A program made the translations under genes and the position numbers. A stretch of DNA of 7,865 nucleotides, taken from assembly GCA_027364495.1 (NCBI GenBank), contig DAHXPE010000360.1:1-7865 (forward strand), read 5' to 3'. The notes beneath the pieces were generated by a model. The model was not told where the DNA came from. It searched no databases and worked only from the letters and a program-made list of their open reading frames with translations. The stretch is from Candidatus Heimdallarchaeota archaeon (GTDB lineage: Archaea; Asgardarchaeota; Heimdallarchaeia; Hodarchaeales; LC-3). Positions 6,042-7,865 of this stretch are shown here, piece after piece. Each line of letters opens with the position of its first letter. Position 1 is the first letter of the stretch.

Positions 6042-7289
6042 TTATTTAGAAGAAGAAATTATTTTATTCCTTATATCAGTAGAGCTCGAATACCCATTCG
6101 AACCGAACTTTGGTAATCGAATTACTTGAATATTCGGCAACCCTCTATTCTCTAGTTCCTTTTTAAGTTTTTCTTCATTAATCCATTGGTCATAACCTAA
6201 TGCAACAATATCAGGCTTAAGCTCCTCAATTATTTTAATCTTATCCGGTCCTTCATTACCAAGTAATGCATGATCAACTAATTTTAATGAATTAAGCATT
6301 TTTACTCTTACCTGCTCATCCAAAATAGGGTTTTTCTTCTTGAAATCATTAACTGAAGAGTTTCTAGCCACAATTACCCATAATTCGGAAGGAACAGCGA
6401 GTTTTTTAGCATTTTCAAAAAATTCAAGATGCCCAGGATGAATAATATCAAAAGTCCCTGTAACCAAGATTTTAGTTTTCTGGGATCGAGCCTTAAAATG
6501 AGGGTTTTCTTTAGACCAAATAGTCTCCAATATTTCTTGTTCGGGTGGACTAATCTTAGCCGGTATAATAAAAGCTTGTGGGGGACCTAAAGATTTCCAA
6601 TCAACTTTTAATAAATCTTCGATTGAACCATACATAATTTTTGCATCTGATGATCCTAATTTATTTAATGCAAGAATTTTTTTAGTAGAATTGAAAATCT
6701 TTTCATTTCTTTTGGCATCAATTTCCAATAAAAAGGTAAGTGCTTCATTAATAGAAAAAAAGGTTTTCTTTTCTAAATCAACATCCAAAAGAACTAATGT
6801 ATGAGCGTCGATGGATAAATTAGCTTTTATTAAGTCAAAAGAAGCTTCTGATTTTATACGATCAGGGAAAGCAATAGTTACAGTTTTACCAAATTTATAA
6901 GCTGAAAGACCAGTAACAGAGGGAGCAATAGAGTATATTGAAACATTATTGAAAATTTCAACATTCAATCCTAATTGGATAGCTTCTAAAAGCAACATAT
7001 AATGAGTGGTGGCAATAAAGGGATCTCCACTTATTAACAATGCACAATTCGTATGTTTTTGACTTAATAAGAAGGATTTAGATTCATTTTCAAGTGAGTT
7101 TCTATAAACAGGTGCTATTTTAACTTTCAAATATTGTTCATAACTTTCTAAAGTAGAACTAGTAAAATTGGTATATATTTCAAAAAAAACATTTTCAACA
7201 GATTTAAGTATGGCGATAACATCAGCTGAAAGCGAACTAGGTCCATCTAAGCCTAAACCGATGAAAAACAATTTTTTTGACTTGGTCAT
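6042..7289 (-). CDS. Fusion protein: diphthine synthase (DphB) + FAD synthetase (RibL)
   Basis: One uninterrupted 415-residue frame joins two complete enzymes. Residues 1 to about 255 are diphthine synthase, a SAM-dependent methyltransferase of diphthamide formation on elongation factor 2. The motifs are FIGLGL (9-14), FFEIYT (35-40), SGDPFIATTH (87-96), VSIYSIAPSVTGLSAYKFGKTVTI (in the 116-139 region) and LGPPQAFIIP (234-243). Residues about 272-412 are an archaeal FAD synthetase, which adenylylates FMN to FAD: GTFDIIHPGH at 278-287 with the HxGH catalytic pair His284/His287, VIVARNSSV at 305-313, LKPDIVALGYDQ at 357-368, and SSSTDIRNKI at 401-410. A hydrophilic linker lies at about 254-271. 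The lengths equal a normal DphB (about 260) plus a normal RibL (about 150), so neither half is truncated. The end of the DphB part reads AKISPPEQE where I would expect a His. The RibL half has no cysteine. The riboflavin kinase gene follows 71 bases downstream, matching the RibL half functionally. Confidence 0.92.
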   Translation of the reverse strand: MTKSKKLFFIGLGLDGPSSLSADVIAILKSVENVFFEIYTNFTSSTLESYEQYLKVKIAPVYRNSLENESKSFLLSQKHTNCALLISGDPFIATTHYMLLLEAIQLGLNVEIFNNVSIYSIAPSVTGLSAYKFGKTVTIAFPDRIKSEASFDLIKANLSIDAHTLVLLDVDLEKKTFFSINEALTFLLEIDAKRNEKIFNSTKKILALNKLGSSDAKIMYGSIEDLLKVDWKSLGPPQAFIIPAKISPPEQEILETIWSKENPHFKARSQKTKILVTGTFDIIHPGHLEFFENAKKLAVPSELWVIVARNSSVNDFKKKNPILDEQVRVKMLNSLKLVDHALLGNEGPDKIKIIEELKPDIVALGYDQWINEEKLKKELENRGLPNIQVIRLPKFGSNGYSSSTDIRNKIISSSK

Positions 7290-7469
7290 TCAAATTACTA
7301 TAAACCCTGACAATAATTAACTACTAAATTGAAATGTTAATTGTAATAGCAAATATAAAATAATAATAAATTTCGATTCCAATTTTGAGTTATTTGAAAA
7401 AGTTTTTTACAAAATTTTAAGAGTTTTCTAAGGATTGCAACATATGTTAAACAATAAAAACCAAAAAAC

Positions 7470-7478
7470 TAATATTTA
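7470..7478 (+). promoter_or_regulatory. TATA-like box for the right-edge gene
   Basis: TAATATTTA predicts transcription start near 7500, about 50 bases before the TTG start. The inverted repeat at 7498-7513 would then sit over the transcription start, a position suited to a repressor. Weak evidence by eye. Confidence 0.3.
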
Positions 7479-7497
7479 GTACGTAGAAAAAAAAATC

Positions 7498-7513
7498 GTT
7501 ACATAGAAGTAAC
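7498..7513. repeat. Inverted repeat GTTAC-N6-GTAAC
   Basis: Two perfect five-base arms are separated by six bases, giving a 16-base dyad with half-sites about one helical turn apart. It lies 37-52 bases before the start codon of the right-edge gene, close to the predicted transcription start. It could be an operator or a small hairpin in the leader; five-base arms are short enough to arise by chance. Confidence 0.35.
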
Positions 7514-7537
7514 ATTAAGAAAAACCTTCATATTAAT

Positions 7538-7541
7538 GGAG
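7538..7541 (+). promoter_or_regulatory. Ribosome binding site deciding the TTG start
   Basis: GGAG lies eight bases before the TTG at 7550, good Shine-Dalgarno spacing. No ATG or GTG is available in this frame between the upstream stop at 7484 and the TTG, so the site supports TTG as the start. Confidence 0.55.
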
Positions 7542-7549
7542 ACATTATT

Positions 7550-7865
7550 TTGAGCGATTTCTCAAGCCTGTTACCACCAGAAATATATCCTCACAAAATT
7601 CGTTTGTCGACTGAGACATTATCTTGGTTAGAGGCTAATTTGGAAAGAAATTTGTCTTTACAAGATTTTGCTGAAAGGTTATTTAATCTAATTGCAGAGC
7701 ATGAAATTATTGATGCTGAAATCGCATACATGGCTGTTAAAGCTGGGGTTATGACCAGTAAATTAAGCAAAGTCATTGATTTAGGTGAAGCAAAACATCC
7801 AGCAATTAAAGCATATCAAGCATTGGCATTACTTTTTAGAAATAATTTTTCATTAGCCGATGATT
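7550..7865 (+). CDS. Unknown helical protein, N-terminal part (cut by window edge)
   Basis: I do not recognise this protein. Hand translation from the TTG at 7550-7552 gives 105 residues with no stop before the window ends. It begins MSDFSSLLPPEIYPHKIRLS and continues as amphipathic helices with charged surfaces and Leu, Ile and Ala spacing. Visible segments are WLEANLERNLSLQDFAERLF at about 26-45, a helix with HEIIDAEIAYMAVKAG near 51-66, and HPAIKAYQALALLFRNNF near 83-100. There is no signal peptide, membrane segment, zinc motif or nucleotide-binding loop in the visible part, so it is probably cytoplasmic. Codon use resembles the neighbours. It starts with TTG behind a GGAG ribosome binding site, and a five-codon open frame (7536-7553) overlaps the start. 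It is divergent from the dphB-ribL gene. An all-helical domain is as far as the evidence goes. Confidence 0.75.
   Translation, partial: MSDFSSLLPPEIYPHKIRLSTETLSWLEANLERNLSLQDFAERLFNLIAEHEIIDAEIAYMAVKAGVMTSKLSKVIDLGEAKHPAIKAYQALALLFRNNFSLADD

Larger units (their letters stand above)
7290..7549. other. Divergent intergenic region between dphB-ribL and the right-edge gene
   Basis: No gene or RNA is recognisable in these 260 AT-rich bases. Possible elements are a minus-strand TATA-like box at 7351-7360 (TTTTATATTT), a perfect 10-base palindrome AACATATGTT at 7439-7448, a plus-strand TATA-like TAATATTTA at 7470-7478, and an inverted repeat GTTAC-N6-GTAAC at 7498-7513. A ribosome binding site is at 7538-7541. 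The size and content fit two divergent promoters. Confidence 0.45.

Noticed and set aside
7591..7776. 61-codon open frame on the minus strand
   Set aside because: It is antisense to the right-edge gene, which has a ribosome binding site, a longer frame and protein-like composition.
1..7865. CRISPR array, insertion sequence, integrase, toxin-antitoxin or defence system
   Set aside because: No regularly spaced repeats, terminal inverted repeats or recognisable proteins of these kinds were seen; nearly all identified genes are core archaeal functions.

Overview
This is an AT-rich window (roughly 30% GC by eye) from an archaeon. The lineage markers are consistent: TiaS (archaeal tRNA-Ile2 agmatinyl-cytidine synthetase), an F420-dependent NADP reductase, a UbiA enzyme resembling the one that makes archaeal ether lipids, an archaeal CTP-dependent riboflavin kinase with an N-terminal winged helix, a diphthine synthase and an archaeal-type FAD synthetase (RibL). 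TATA-like boxes lie about 20-36 bases before several genes, and the tRNA lacks an encoded CCA. The phylum cannot be fixed from the sequence. An Asgard or other AT-rich mesophilic archaeon is plausible, but this is inference.

Layout. Positions 1-1205 (minus strand) hold npdG followed by tiaS, overlapping by 8 bases; tiaS runs off the left edge. A 105-base divergent promoter region separates npdG from a UbiA prenyltransferase gene (1311-2249, plus). Convergent to it is a phosphomannomutase/phosphoglucomutase family gene (minus, to about 3704). A 164-base or longer divergent region then leads to a plus-strand gene (3881-4957) for a six-helix membrane protein with an N-terminal zinc ribbon. Its fold resembles a site-2 protease whose catalytic motif has been lost. 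A tRNA-Lys(CTT) gene (5049-5122, minus) has its own TATA box and T-run. The flavin block follows on the minus strand: a gene at 6042-7289 encoding a diphthine synthase fused to an FAD synthetase, then 71 bases downstream the winged-helix riboflavin kinase (5266-5970). After a 260-base divergent intergenic region, a plus-strand gene of unknown function begins with TTG at 7550 and is cut by the right edge.

How the genes fit together. RibK makes FMN from riboflavin and RibL makes FAD from FMN, so the two genes at 5266-7289 encode consecutive steps of flavin cofactor synthesis, with a probable DNA-binding regulator built into the kinase. The unexpected element is the covalent joining of the FAD-synthesis domain to diphthine synthase, an enzyme of elongation factor 2 modification. 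The other genes are housekeeping: tRNA modification, F420/NADP redox exchange, lipid synthesis and sugar-phosphate isomerisation. I see no CRISPR array, mobile element, toxin or defence system.
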